Shown here piece by piece: positions 43,641-55,483 of a stretch of DNA of 64,000 nucleotides. The notes under the pieces were generated by a model, which saw nothing but the letters and a program-made list of their open reading frames with translations, searched no databases and was not told the origin of the DNA. Both the position numbers and the translations under genes were made by a program. Within the stretch, counting starts at the first letter, position 1. Each line of letters begins with the position of its first letter. Where the stretch lies: the NCBI GenBank assembly GCA_021396245.1, contig WNYE01000018.1:186001-250000 (forward strand). The letters are read 5' to 3'. This DNA is from Sporothrix humicola. Lineage: Eukaryota > Ascomycota > Sordariomycetes > Ophiostomatales > Ophiostomataceae.

Positions 43641-46323
43641 AGGAGGGACCGTATGATGAGATAGTATACAATGAGAGAAGCGGAATCTTGGAGCGGCTGA
43701 GGACGGAAGATAGAGAGACGGAGAATAAACAATAGCTTGTATGAAGACTGTCGATAAGGCAGATGATGCCAGAGACGGCAGACGGTGGGCCTGCAAGGAA
43801 GAGGCTTTGGACGTTGAGAATATGTCGACAAGGACCAGGACCAGGGACTGGGGTGGGAACTGGACTTATAACCAGGAAAGAATGGTATTAAAAGAAAGAC
43901 ATAAAGAATGGACGCGTGTCCAGACCGTCATAACGAGAAAACGAGGCTGGGCAGGAAGCGCAGAATACGAACAAAAGACAAAGCAATAGGACGGGATGGA
44001 GGGTAGGACACATGAAAGAAAGGACCTCGACAAAAGAATGCGAGGCTGGTGATGCCGTGGGAGCCCGGCACTGCTCTGGACAATATCCGCATTCCAGGAT
44101 ATTTGACGACAAGACAGACCACGGAGAATACAGCGACAAAATCCAAGAGGCCCAAGAGTCTCCAAGAGCTCTGGCCAGGACCAAAAATGGTAAATACCTT
44201 GCCCATCGTCGAAGACATTGCAGGTAATAACCGGCAGCGGGTCCGTGGGAGCATCGACATCGAGCAACAATAAGTGAGACAGCTGAGGAGGAAGGACGGT
44301 CTAGACGAGATGGGCAAATGGGTGGAGACGGCATCTTGAGATCAGAGAGGCAAGGGTGCGTGTGTTAATGCTCATAGGCGTGGGATGAAAAGACTTTGCT
44401 TGGCAAATAACGGATGGAATATGGACATGTCAGTTGAGGAGGTTGAGAAGCATGGCATGCACAAAAAGAATGGTCTACAGGGTACGCGTGGCCATGGACT
44501 TGGGGGGCATGTAAATCATGGAGGAGGTTGGTCGCATGGAGAACCGTTTTTGAATTCCAGGTATCTCATAAGTGATATTGGCCAAATTATATTGCCAGTA
44601 AAATAAAGAGAGGATATAGTTGAGTTTTGGAAATAAAAACATCAACTGAGCTTACGATTGCAAGCTCACAACTTGGCTTTGAGGCGGTTAAAGGGAGCAA
44701 AAAGATATAAGTTGAAGCAAGGAGGTGAAGTCAGAAAAATACTTCAGGTCTGAATAGGGAAGTGCCGTTCAAGAAAATAGAGATCCGAAGAAAAAGAAAG
44801 CAGAGATGGATAAGATGGACGAAAGATGGTTGAGATGGGTGTTTGCACACCGCAAAAAAAAAAAATGGCACAAAAATACGAGCAAAAGGCTGTGTAAGTG
44901 GCAGACTGCCAGGGGCTACCAAACAATGAAAATGAAGAAGAGTCGGTCGCTACGGCTGCCAATTGCCGTCTAGCAAAAATACCAAATAGCACTCTTGGAG
45001 ACGCTAAGGCGCTGGGAATTTGGGGGCCTGTGGGCGCTGTGAGACCCTGACGGACAGCACTAGCTGTCAAAACAGAAGGGATCGCCGTTTTGGCAGGCTA
45101 TTTACCGCGATTTACCATACGAATTCCAGAGACATCGTACCAAGATGGAATGAAAAGAGTGCCGATCGGACGGGACGACGGCAGGCTGGGGACGATGCAT
45201 GTCTTGTGTGTGCAGAATCAACTGGAAAGAAAGAAGACGTCGTAATAATGCTGATTGACAGAAGCAAGGAGATTTATTACGACTTCTTGAGTGTTGTCCG
45301 AGCGAGGCCTTGAACTGCTCAAAAGAGCTGTGAAAGTACCGATTGTGATATATTTCAGCTATCGTCGTGGAGGCAAGCAGAAAAGAGGAAGAGCTTTGAC
45401 AGAGGAAATCATCCTGCGCTGTCGATCATTGCGGCAATGACGAATACAAGGTTGAATTTTTTGAGATTGGAGATGAAGAGTATGAAAAAGAAACAAAAGT
45501 ACATGAGATCGGAAATATCAAAGGCGGAGATACAAGATGTAGATGTAGACAATGACGTGAAAAGACGATGCAGAATCGATCGGTGGTTGGTAAAGCTGGG
45601 CACAAACACGTGTGCCTCTTTGCATGAATAAGCAGATGAAGATATGTAGGGCCTGTTAGAAAACAGGAATCAATGAGTCCCAACTTTTACTCAAGAAAAT
45701 GATGTGAGTTGAAAATAAAATCTCTTATACAGAGAGGCAGAAAGAAATGTTTAAATGTGGCTGGTTGGGAGGCTGTCATGAGGCTGTATTGTAAACAACG
45801 CATGAAACAGATAGACAACACATCGGAAAATAGTGCATAAATGCGTGTAAAAGTCTCCGATGTTGGGTACCGAAAAGTGACAAATCTTAACCGGTTAAAC
45901 GGTAAAAGGTGGCTGTTGTGACTAGCAAAACCAAGTGTACTGCGGCCACAAATCCATTGAAGAGATATTGTATTGAGAACGCTGCTGTATAAACAAAGTA
46001 TAGGGTGAGGACGTCTAAACGAGTGACTGGTGGAAAGGTCAAGAAGAAACAAATGTAAAGGAGTAAATCAAAAGAAGCATGAGAACATAAGGGGGTGAAG
46101 GAAGTCAACAAACACGGCCTCAACATCAAGCGACAAAACAGCCAAACACCTGTGGTATAACCCCGACATTAAGGAAAAAACACATTCACTCCCGACTCCA
46201 TGCTGTCACGAAGGTAATAGCCCAGTCTCTGGCTGACTAGCAGAACTGTCCGAACAGACCCAGAGACCGTTCTGTTCCACCATGACAGCACTCAAAATCA
46301 AATACACCGTTCACACGCCATGC
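43641..46323. other. long intergenic region
   Basis: A 2.7 kb gap that includes the promoter of the eqolisin gene. It is fairly AT-rich to the right of 45300. No open frame shows a recognisable domain or splice pattern. Confidence 0.5.
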
Positions 46324-48327
46324 CTACTCCCTCAAGAAGATGGGAATGCCGTCGAGTGTTGTGCGGTTCTGTGCCAGGCCGTTGAGACTGTCGCGGAGTG
46401 CCACCTTGCCCTTGATGTCGCTGGCCGATCCCGTGCTCGCCGTCAAGTCGCGTTTCGGCACGGGTTTCTCGACAGGGGATGACGTGGATCCGGAGGTGGA
46501 TGATGCTACGCCGATGGCTGTGGACGAAGGCTCCTTCTCCTTCTCTTTTTCCTTGCCCTTGTCGCGGACGGCCCGCTCGGCGGCATCGCTCGTCACGGCC
46601 ACGGCCACAATGGTGGGCTTACCCTTGCTGCTCTTGCTGCTGGAGCTGCGCGCGATGCCTGTGTCAATCACCAGGGGAACACTCTTGCCGTAGCCGGTGC
46701 CGGTGCGGCTGGAGCTGCCGCCCTCGTCGTCGGTAATCTTGCGGGCCACGCCGCTGCCGGCTACCCCGTACTTTTCGCTCATGTTGTTTCTAGTCGATCC
46801 GTTGTTGTTGCTATTATTCATTGTGGAGTCACCCTCCTTCTCGTTGTCTTTACCACCTGTTCGCCAAGAATTGCCAAAGGGAACCTGTGGCCGTGAGAAC
46901 GATTGCGAGTTGGAGTCGGACGAAGAAAGGTTGCGGAAGCCACTGTTTCCACCCAGGTTACCGTTGCCTCCACCACCTCCCTCCTTCCGGAACCGGTTGA
47001 ACAAGAAAGCAGGCGACAGGGGCGACGACAGGCCGTTGTTGCGCCGGCGACGGCCCCAGAGCACAAACATGACCGCGACAACCATGACGGCCGCCACGGA
47101 ACCGACAACCGGCGCGGCAATCCACGCCTTGCTGTTGCCACCGCCGTCGGTTGTCGACACGAGCGAGGCAGCTGCCGCCGTGGCCGACGACGAAGCCATG
47201 GTGGCCATGGTCATCGCGGCCGTTGCTGCGGTGCCTGCAGTCGAGGAGCTCGTATAGATTCCACCACCGGCAAGTGTCGAGCCGCTGAGCATGGGCACCG
47301 TAATGACTTCCGTCGTGACAATCGTGCGGCTGACCGAATCGCTGATGGACGTGACGAGCGACACAACGGTCTGGGTCACGATGCTGGGCTGCGGCGGGGC
47401 CACCGTGATGACGCCTGCATTCGTGGTCGACGTGGCGGCAGCCGCCGAAGTAGCAGCAACAGCCGTCGTCGTGTCTGCTGCCGAGCTGGCCGGCGGATCG
47501 GCTGCGGCAACGGCGGCAGCCATGACGGCCGTGTCGACGCCCGTGTCGACAATCGGCGCCGGCCCGCCCACTGTCTTGAGGTAACAGTTCTTGAAGCCCA
47601 GGGCGTAGCTCGCGTCATAGGACACGGCGCCGCAGCCGCTCGTCGTCACACACTGGTCCATGCAGTCTTGGAAGGTGGCGGCATTGTTTTGCGTGAGATC
47701 GCCACCGTTGACCACATTGTTACAGAACAGACTGAAATTCATGTTGCTTTGCGTCACAGAGCTTCCCAGAGTGCCGCAGTTGGACGACGCCGTCGGGAAC
47801 TGGGCGATGCCGCCATTCAGAGTTGTCGAGGCCGAGGTGGCTGGGGCAGCACCGCCGGCATTGGCCAGGTTGGCCTTGAGAGAGCAGGTCGTGCCGTCGA
47901 ACGAGACGGCCTCGCATTTCGGGTGGAACGAGGCACATGCCACCGTGCAGCCGTCAAAGCTGTCTGTCGTTGTCGAGTTGATCACGTCGCCGCCGACGGC
48001 CGAGTCGCAGAGAAGCGTAAACGGCTGCAACGAACCAATCGTCGTGCCGTTGGTCTGCGGGCAGGCGTTTGATGTCGCTGCTCCTGTCCCACCGCCTCCT
48101 GCTCCTGTCCCGCCGCCTCCTGCTCCTCCTCCACCAAAACGCCCGCCGCCGCCTCTGCCGCGCCCAAAGCCACCACGGAACCCGGGGCCAAACCCAGGCG
48201 GCCCTCCTCCGCCGCCGAATCCTCCGCCGCCGAAACCTCCACCGCCGCCAAAGTTACCACCATCGCCGCCGCCCTGTCTGGGATAGACCGGCCTCCCAGA
48301 CTCCACGCCGTTGCGCGGGAGAATCAT
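46324..48327 (-). CDS. single-pass membrane protein with two PAN/apple-like Cys domains
   Basis: Predicted surface protein of 667 residues from the ATG at 48327; function unknown. A long Gly-rich segment (residues 20-80) is followed by two related cysteine domains (CPQTNGTTIG...C...CTVACASF, then CGTLGSSV...CMDQCVTTSGCGAVSYD). These resemble PAN/apple-like carbohydrate or protein-binding modules. A Ser/Thr/Ala-rich stalk leads to one transmembrane helix (PVVGSVAAVMVVAVMFVLW) with a stop-transfer RRRR, and a disordered cytosolic tail of about 230 residues. The layout suggests a cell-wall-facing sensor. A signal peptide is missing with this start; a hydrophobic stretch lies in frame just upstream (FYLFLSLLED) after a possible acceptor TTTCAACAG, so a first exon may be missing from my model. 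Confidence 0.7.
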   Translation of the reverse strand: MILPRNGVESGRPVYPRQGGGDGGNFGGGGGFGGGGFGGGGGPPGFGPGFRGGFGRGRGGGGRFGGGGAGGGGTGAGGGGTGAATSNACPQTNGTTIGSLQPFTLLCDSAVGGDVINSTTTDSFDGCTVACASFHPKCEAVSFDGTTCSLKANLANAGGAAPATSASTTLNGGIAQFPTASSNCGTLGSSVTQSNMNFSLFCNNVVNGGDLTQNNAATFQDCMDQCVTTSGCGAVSYDASYALGFKNCYLKTVGGPAPIVDTGVDTAVMAAAVAAADPPASSAADTTTAVAATSAAAATSTTNAGVITVAPPQPSIVTQTVVSLVTSISDSVSRTIVTTEVITVPMLSGSTLAGGGIYTSSSTAGTAATAAMTMATMASSSATAAAASLVSTTDGGGNSKAWIAAPVVGSVAAVMVVAVMFVLWGRRRRNNGLSSPLSPAFLFNRFRKEGGGGGNGNLGGNSGFRNLSSSDSNSQSFSRPQVPFGNSWRTGGKDNEKEGDSTMNNSNNNGSTRNNMSEKYGVAGSGVARKITDDEGGSSSRTGTGYGKSVPLVIDTGIARSSSSKSSKGKPTIVAVAVTSDAAERAVRDKGKEKEKEKEPSSTAIGVASSTSGSTSSPVEKPVPKRDLTASTGSASDIKGKVALRDSLNGLAQNRTTLDGIPIFLRE

Positions 48328-50764
48328 GTCTTCGAGAAGAGAGAGGAAGAGGTAAAAGAGAGACGCTGTTGAAAGAGAAAAGAACAATGTAAAGGAACGT
48401 AGAGAAGTGAAGAATATTAAAAAAAAGTAAAAAGTAACTGAAATCGATTATCGGAAGCCCGCCGTCGAAGTGAAACTGCCAGCAGTAAAAGTTGTGAAAA
48501 TGAACGACATGGCGTGTACAAGTCGACGCCAGGAAAATGTTGTATGCACGATGCAGAAAGCAAGATGCAAAAAGTGGAAAGGGGGGAGGGAAGGGGAGAA
48601 AGGAAAGGAAGAAGAAAAGAGAAGAGAGAAGGGAAAGGGGAGAAGGAAAGGAAAGACAGGAGGGTACGGGGGACACAGGAAACAAAAGAGGCGAGCGAGC
48701 CGAAGAAGAGGGTGGGCTGCAATGACAGAAGCACACAATGGTCAAAATGGAAAGACAAAACGGAACAGCCACGAACGACTGGCGGCAGAACACAAACGTG
48801 ACCGCCTCACCAGAAAGAGTGACAAAAACAAGGGAACTCTGTCGGAAGAGGTCGACGATCAAAAAGGGAAGTTTTGTGTTTTCGTGTTTGGGGGTAACTC
48901 GTGCTCAAAGGAAAATCAAAGATACAGTTGACATCTCAGATTGGGTGTTCTTCTCCCAGCGCATCACATTTGTCGATCTTGGAACAAGTGACAGGAGGGG
49001 GGGTGGCAATGAAAATGGAGGCAAGGATAAGAACATGGAGTTTTCTGAGATTTCTGGGGAGGAGAAAAGAATAAGGTGAGCGGAAGATAAAAATCTAGCG
49101 AAGAAACACGAACCGGCGTTGACGATGCCGAGAGGAAGGCTGAAGCCTGAAAAGAACGAGGGTCATTCACGATACGCGGAAGCAGCCTTTCTATGGCGGC
49201 AGCCCAAAGGAGAGCAAAAGAAGCAATCCGGCCAATGTGTCTCATCAGTTTTGAGTTTCCTTTCCGACTCCAACTCATATCATTGGCATTATCGCTAGTT
49301 GTTGCCGATTTCCGTCTCGCTTTCGCTTTTTTTTTGGTGAACTTTGACATGCATCAGATCGTGGATGGGCATCTCTTTCCCCAGAGAAGGCGTTCATGGG
49401 CAAGACCTTGACATGGACAAGGGTATCTGTCAATGTCGCTGGCAGTTATCATTGTCACTGACACTGACAAAAGCGGATAAACACCCACCACGACGGCCAA
49501 TCCTCCCAACATGAGACGACACTCTGCGGCTGGTTGTGCTGTTTCCAAAGGGCGATCACTACAACAGCCATGCCAGAACCCATCTCGAAAGCCATGCCGT
49601 TGTGCACAGACAGAGGTGAGAGAAGGAAGAGAAGCACACAAAGGCATTGTGGCTGAAAGTGTCTGTTAGAGAAAGACTGCAAAAAAACAAAACACCGACA
49701 ATGACTCTCCCTAAACTGCCCAAGGCTAAATTGCGGCGGTGTCAAGGACTGCATTCACCCGTTTGCCGACGTCCGACTGTTTCGTGACAAAACAAGCTGG
49801 AAAGAAGGCTGAACTGAAAAGGGTGTGAAGAAGGGAGGCCAAGGTGAGTGAAGAAGAGCGAATTGAAAATAAATGAATATATGAGCGATAGAGCTCCAAA
49901 CAGTTCTGAAGCCGGAGATGGAAGCGTCTCAGCGTGGAGTGCAGGACACGATCCTGACAATGAAGCTGAGCACGTCATTAAAGATGTCTCACGATGATTA
50001 CGATGAGGACAATAAGAAAGATAATTTCAGAAGAGGGATAATCGAAGAACAATAGAATACACATCCCCCGCACGTTCTCGTCTTCTTTTCGTCTCGTCCT
50101 TTTCGAACGACATTCAATCGACTGTCGTTCCACTGGAATCGACAGAATGGTCCAAGACAGCAGGGGCAGGGCTAAAAGAGAAAAGACGAGGGCAACTCTG
50201 GGGAAAGCAAATCTGGGTGCAACGCTAGACGATAGGCATGGCTGTTGGGTTTGTGAGTGTGATGCCCGCTCGGACAGAGATCAGACGGGTGGGAAGGGTA
50301 CTTTTGATAGGGACTGGATGCTGGGGGAACCCCCGTTGGGCAAAGGAGGGGGTAAAAAGCTTAAAAAGTAGAATGCACAAACTGTATCCGCACACAAAAT
50401 GTCCACAGACTGCACACAATGCAGCCCGCCGAAATGCAGTGTAGACATGTGCATGAATCAGAAACGGCAGCACGCAGATCACGCAACGTTTGACTTTGAA
50501 TGGTGGGTAAAGGCGGAAGAACACAGACTTCAAGGAAAAGAGAAGGAGAATGAAATAAATTCAATCAAAGTAAAGAAAAAGAAAACACAAAAGGACAGAA
50601 AAGAAAGATTGCATTGCTTCCGAGATGGTATTTGGAAAATGACAAAGCGAATGACACAAACACTGAGAACGCCGTCCCGACATGTTGCTATAATATACAA
50701 GACGCGCTCCGCGTCGAAAAGAAGAAAGAAAACAGATGGCCAGATAGAGCCTAACGCGAAAAGT
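48328..50764. other. long intergenic region with polypurine tract
   Basis: A 2.4 kb gap between two minus-strand genes. Its left end holds the promoter, and possibly a short first exon, of the PAN-like protein gene. A nearly pure purine tract on the plus strand runs from about 48567 to 48664. A short inverted repeat is at 50122-50145. No gene is supported. Confidence 0.5.
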
Positions 50765-52016
50765 CTACGCATTTCTGCCCCGGCCGTTGTAGTCCCGCCG
50801 TGGGTTGCCGATGCCGCCTGGCCGCAGCAGTGGCTGCGTCTCGGCGGCGGCGTCGCTCTCCTGCCGGTCGATAATGTCGGAAATCTCGTCGGGCGTGGTG
50901 CCGTAGTGTTCCGGGTGGGCGCTGTAGCGGCTCGGCGTGTTATCGTCGAGACGGGCGGACCGATAGGACAGGACACGGCGGTACAGCGGGCGTGACGACG
51001 TCTTGGGCGGTGCAAGGCCATTGCCATTGGCAGCCCCGTTGCCGTTTGTTGTGCCGTAGCCGTTCACGCCAGAGCTTGCGTTGGCAGCGTCCTCTTCGGC
51101 ACCAGCCCGCTCCAGCTCATAGTAGATGGCCATGCATAGCAGGATGCCCTGCATCGTGGCCGTCAGCAGGAAAATGCCCCACGAGCTCCAGCCACCCCAG
51201 CCCAGACGGGCAAACAGGCTCGCAGCAAACAACAGGCCGCCGGGCGTCTGCATGCACATCATGGGAATGCTCAAGCTGCCGACGTGCTTGAGGCGATATG
51301 TTGTGTAGATTTGGGGCAGGTATTGCACGGCGGCCAGCAACGCGGCCATCAAGCCCAACGTGTTGGCCCATCCAGAAAGAGCCTTCGGAGCAACTGCCGC
51401 CAGCACGGCGGTCACGACAATCACAAACAGGCCGTGCACAAGACACGTGCAGGCGACAAGCACGGCGGTCTGCCAGCGGGGCTGGTCCTCGCGAATCTCC
51501 TCCTCGGGAATGGGCACGGAGGCGTCGTCGTAGCGGAAGAACACCAAAAACAGCACCAAAATAAAGGCAAAGCAGAGCCACTGCACGCCGAGCTGGGCAA
51601 TTCCCAGCAGGCCGGCCATGCAGTGCAGCGTGTCGAGCTCGTGGCAGCAGGCGACGTCCTGGCGCGACTGGGGCAGGGTCAGGATGTTGGCAAAGCCGGC
51701 GGTGGCCGAGGTGACGCCCAGCAGGACAAAGTAGGGCGAGATGCCCTCGGACGTGCCGCGGGCGATGATGCGCCAGTGCTGCGGCAGGTACGAGACGAGC
51801 ATGCCGACGAGGATGAATCTAGGAGAAGAGAGAAGAGGATTAGCCTTAATCGTGAAAGGGGCTGACAGAAAGATCGACAGCTTGTACGCAATATAGCCGC
51901 CATCAGATCGCATCGTATTTCACGTACATGGACACAATGAGGTTCATCACGCCAGGGGCACGCAGGTCATCGCAGCGCGACGATAAGTCGGGCGACACCG
52001 ACAGAAAAGCGTCCAT
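50765..52016 (-). CDS. PQ-loop repeat membrane protein
   Basis: Seven-helix membrane protein of the PQ-loop/MtN3-SWEET superfamily, whose members carry amino acids or sugars across vacuolar and other membranes. Exons 52016-51928 and 51818-50765 give 380 residues. The intron (donor GTACGT, acceptor CTCCTAG) splits the first helix, and the join NLIVS-IFILVGMLVSYLPQ restores it. The first PQ motif is SYLPQHWRII, followed by GTSEGISPYFVLLG; the second is QYLPQIYTTYRLK, followed by GSLSIPMMCMQTPGG. A cytosolic loop (DDASVPIPEEEIREDQPRW) separates the halves, and the C-terminal 110 residues are soluble. The substrate cannot be told from sequence. Confidence 0.88.
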
Positions 52017-53570
52017 GGTGGTGTGAGAGGACGTGGTGAGGTACTGGAGAGGTTGTCGGTCGGTTGCAGTTGACTTGAAGTTTCGTTTGTTCGTTGTTTT
52101 GCTGCGGATATGGATTTCGATATGATGCGCAATTGAGGGGGAAAGGTGCAGAGACGGAAAGTGGGTGGAATGCGGAATCAGCGGCAGAACGGGCAGGTGG
52201 TCGAAGCAGCAAGGCGTTCGGCCGGCACCATTGCGGTGCGCGACGAGGCGGGAAGGAGGGTGGTTCGCACTTGCTCTGTTGAGACTTGAGAGACGTGAAT
52301 GAGTTGAAGCATACAAAGAGGAAGGAGAGGAGAGACCAAAAGATACGAGAATCAGAGGAAAGTGGGAATGGGGGCAGGAGCGACCAACAAACAAAGGAGG
52401 TCAGAAGGCAGGCAGAATTTCGAAAACAAGGTGCCACCAACCCCAACTTGGCATTGGGCGAGCTAGGCAGGAAAGCCGCCGGCGCAGGCTGCGAGGCCCC
52501 TGTAGGCTACTGGCTTTTGGGTGACAAAATGCGACAAAGTGCGACAAAACGGCGCTACTGGGCGTGAAGAGTCATTTTCACCATTTCTACGACATACTTT
52601 ACAGTGGACCACGTGCTTATGTGAGCCGCTATGGACGCTAGGATTGGGATCAAAAGGGCGGGGAAACAAGGCTGGTGCGGGTGGCACGCTGCGGGCAGGC
52701 GCGAATGGCAGGCCGCACATGTTCGTAGGTTCGTATCTCTTCATCTTGCAGGAAGGAGCAGAGATAAGGCGGTGACGACTAACGGAACCAACAGACAAAT
52801 GCAGAATGCAGAGAAGACAGGGGCCAAAGTTGGTCACCTGTGCTCGAATATGGACTGAAAAGTGACAAAAGATGATACTGGGGACAATGGATTTGATAAG
52901 ACCTGTCAATGGAGCCGCCGTATGTTCCATTAGACAGTCACATGCGTCTACGAGCACAACAGCTTGTGTAAAGGAAGGCAAAAGAAGGAAAACAAAAGGT
53001 TAGTTTATCGTGAGTATCCGTGGGAGAAACAACGATAGAACAAAGTGCAACAATGCCAGATAGATCCAATTGGCCTTCCGTATCGTTCATGTCATAATTC
53101 ATTGATGCTGTCCACGTGGGCCCTCGATGAGAGAAAGACTTTTTGCACCGCAGAAGCATAATTCAGCTCCGAGACCGAAATGGAAAAATACGATAAGATT
53201 TTAAGAGAATGTTGACCACTTGGAACACGATCCGAGAGAAAATCAGCATGAGCGAATGCGAGAGTGAACAAGAACAAAAACCTGGAGAAACGCCCGAGAA
53301 AGCCGACCAGGGCGGCCGCTAAAAGGTTCCGTTGCAATTGCAAGGGCCTAAAAACGAGGGCGCCTTGACGCTAGGACGAAAGCACCTTCCACATGCTGTG
53401 ACGCCATTGTGCATAGCAAAATAAAGGCGGTGTGAAGAGTTAGCGCTCAACCATTGCGCTACAGCGGCACATGGCCGGCAGCTGCAGCTTTTTGCGCCAG
53501 GCAAAGCGAGGCAAGCTTCGGTCACCAGATGTATCAACATCGTTGATCCGCTTCCAAGTCGACTGCTGCC
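52017..53570. other. intergenic region between divergent PQ-loop and WD-protein genes
   Basis: A 1.6 kb gap with the promoters of the two divergent genes at its ends. A tRNA A-box-like word lies on the minus strand at 53441-53463, without a matching B box or cloverleaf. Nothing else is supported. Confidence 0.5.
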
Positions 53571-55174
53571 ATGGAGGTTGACGAGGATGCCAGTCGGGCA
53601 GACGAGACGATATTGCCGTTAAGGTCGCCCCGGCCAAGGCCTTCACAATCTCCACAACGGTCATCTCGGTCACCATCACGATCACCGCAGCCCTCGTCGT
53701 CCTCTCCAGAAGTGATCCTTGTTGCTGCCGCCGAACTTTATGATAGACAACGATGGAAGCCTACAGCCCTGCACCCTGGTCCGTCTTACAAGACCATTGA
53801 GTGGTGAGTTCCCCCGTGTGCCCCCGTTCTTCTTTAGGCTTGTGTATCTGCATCCACTAACATGCCAGGTCTACCGATGGCACAACCATCATCGCATCGA
53901 CGGCCTCAAAGTCCATTTTGAGCTATGTTCTGCCCACCGATCTCTTGGAGCCGAGAAAGGACGACCAAAGCAGTACTGGACCCCGTCATCGGTCTCTCAC
54001 ATGCCACGGCCGCCTCCAGTTCGGCATCAAACCAACCGCACTCGCGCCTGCGCCTTACTTTTCCCTCTCCGAGCCATGGTCCCAGACAACCCTCGTCGGT
54101 TTCCACGATCGACCCATTCAGCTGTATCCTCTGTTCCCGGGAAATGACAAAGACGACGATGATGACAGCAACAGCGATGATGAGCTATACCCGCCCGTCA
54201 CCACTCCCCTCGCGTCCTACTCTCTCATCAAGCACGAAACCGAGGCCTACCTCCCCCCCATGTCTTTGCTCTGGTCCGCCCCCGGCACCCACTTCACAGT
54301 CGGCACAAAGAGCCTCATTGCCCTCTTTGACGCCAGCCGCACCTGCAACGATCCGCCGCTTCTGCGCGTGTCCACTGTCACACAAACTGGCGGCGGCTTC
54401 TCTCTTGGACTCCGTGGAAACGTGTCGACCCTGGCAGCCGGCACGGGCGCGTCCCAAAACCTGACGGCAGCCGGCACGTGGACCCGCGGTGTCGGACTCT
54501 ACGATCTGACCCGGGCGGGCGCCTGCACGGCCAACTGGAAAGTGTCGGCCGATGCCGCAGGCGAGAAAGGAGCCGGTGGCAGCGGCATCGTCCAGACACT
54601 ATGGAGCCCCTGTGGACGCTACCTTGCCGTCAACGAACGCAAGTCTAGAGGGCTGCTGGTGTACGATGTACGAGGCGCTGGCAAGCTCCTGTGCACTCTG
54701 GCCGGACGGTCTGCCCTCGTCTCCCAACCAATCCGGGCGACTGTCTACGAGTCGAGCAACAGCAGCGGCGGATTCGAGCTGTGGTCCGGCACGGACAATG
54801 GTTCCGTGGTCATGTACGAGGGCATCGGATCTCGAGAAGGTGTCGTTGATCCAACGTGGCAGTGGCAGGCTCATGGAAAAGCCATGGTTGGCGGAACAGC
54901 CATGCACGCCAGTGGTTCAGTGCTGGCAACCTGCTCGTCGTCGCCACAAATACCAGACGATGTCGAGAGCGGGAGTGAAAGCGACGATGGCAGCGAAGGC
55001 AGCGAGGAAGACAACGATAGCGAAAGTGACGACGACTCAAGTGACGAAAGCGAGGCGTCATCTACTGATTCGATTGCTTCGAGTAGACAGGCTCTATCTC
55101 AGACATCCGTATCAGATCCAAGCATCAAGATATGGAGTCTGGTGCCACTGAAAGGAGACGGCGATGATGCTTGA
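53571..55174 (+). CDS. WD-repeat protein of the WRAP53/TCAB1 - Swt21 family
   Basis: Nuclear WD40 protein related to telomerase Cajal-body protein 1, and to yeast Swt21, which is linked to spliceosome assembly. Exons 53571-53803 and 53869-55174 give 512 residues. The start ATG lies in GCTGCCATGG. The intron has donor GTGAGT and acceptor TGCCAG, and the join TIEW-STDGTTIIAST gives the characteristic first-repeat motif (W-S-DGT). Propeller blades are seen around PIQLYPLF, SLLWSAPGTHFTVGTKSLIALFDASR, VQTLWSPCGRYLAVNERKSRGLLVYDVR and FELWSGTDNGSVVMYE. Acidic insertions lie near 172 and 440-475. The N-terminus has an SP/SQ-rich basic segment. The exact cellular role in filamentous fungi is not established from this sequence. 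Confidence 0.8.
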
Positions 55175-55483
55175 GGATGTATTTGGAATATAGTTACGTA
55201 TTATACCATTGGACGGCGTTCATTTTTATATATACTTTTTTTGAGACTCATTAATTGTTGAAGTTCACAATATTGTTTTAAAATAATAAAAAAAATTAAA
55301 AAAAAAAAAAAAAAAAAAACTACAAAGATTGTTTTCAAGAAATTATTTTCAAAAATTAGTTACCAATTATTTATACACTTTATACACAGGCGTTTTCTTT
55401 CTTCCTTTTTTTATGCGGGGGAATAATTTTTTTCTTTTCTATTTTGAAATAAGTAACATTCGACACGCATTAAAACATGCCAT
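55175..55483. terminator. AT-rich convergent 3' region with poly-A tract
   Basis: The WD-protein gene and the large minus-strand gene converge here. The DNA is very AT-rich, with a run of about 23 A on the plus strand near 55297-55319. It should serve as the 3' untranslated and polyadenylation region for both genes. Confidence 0.45.
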
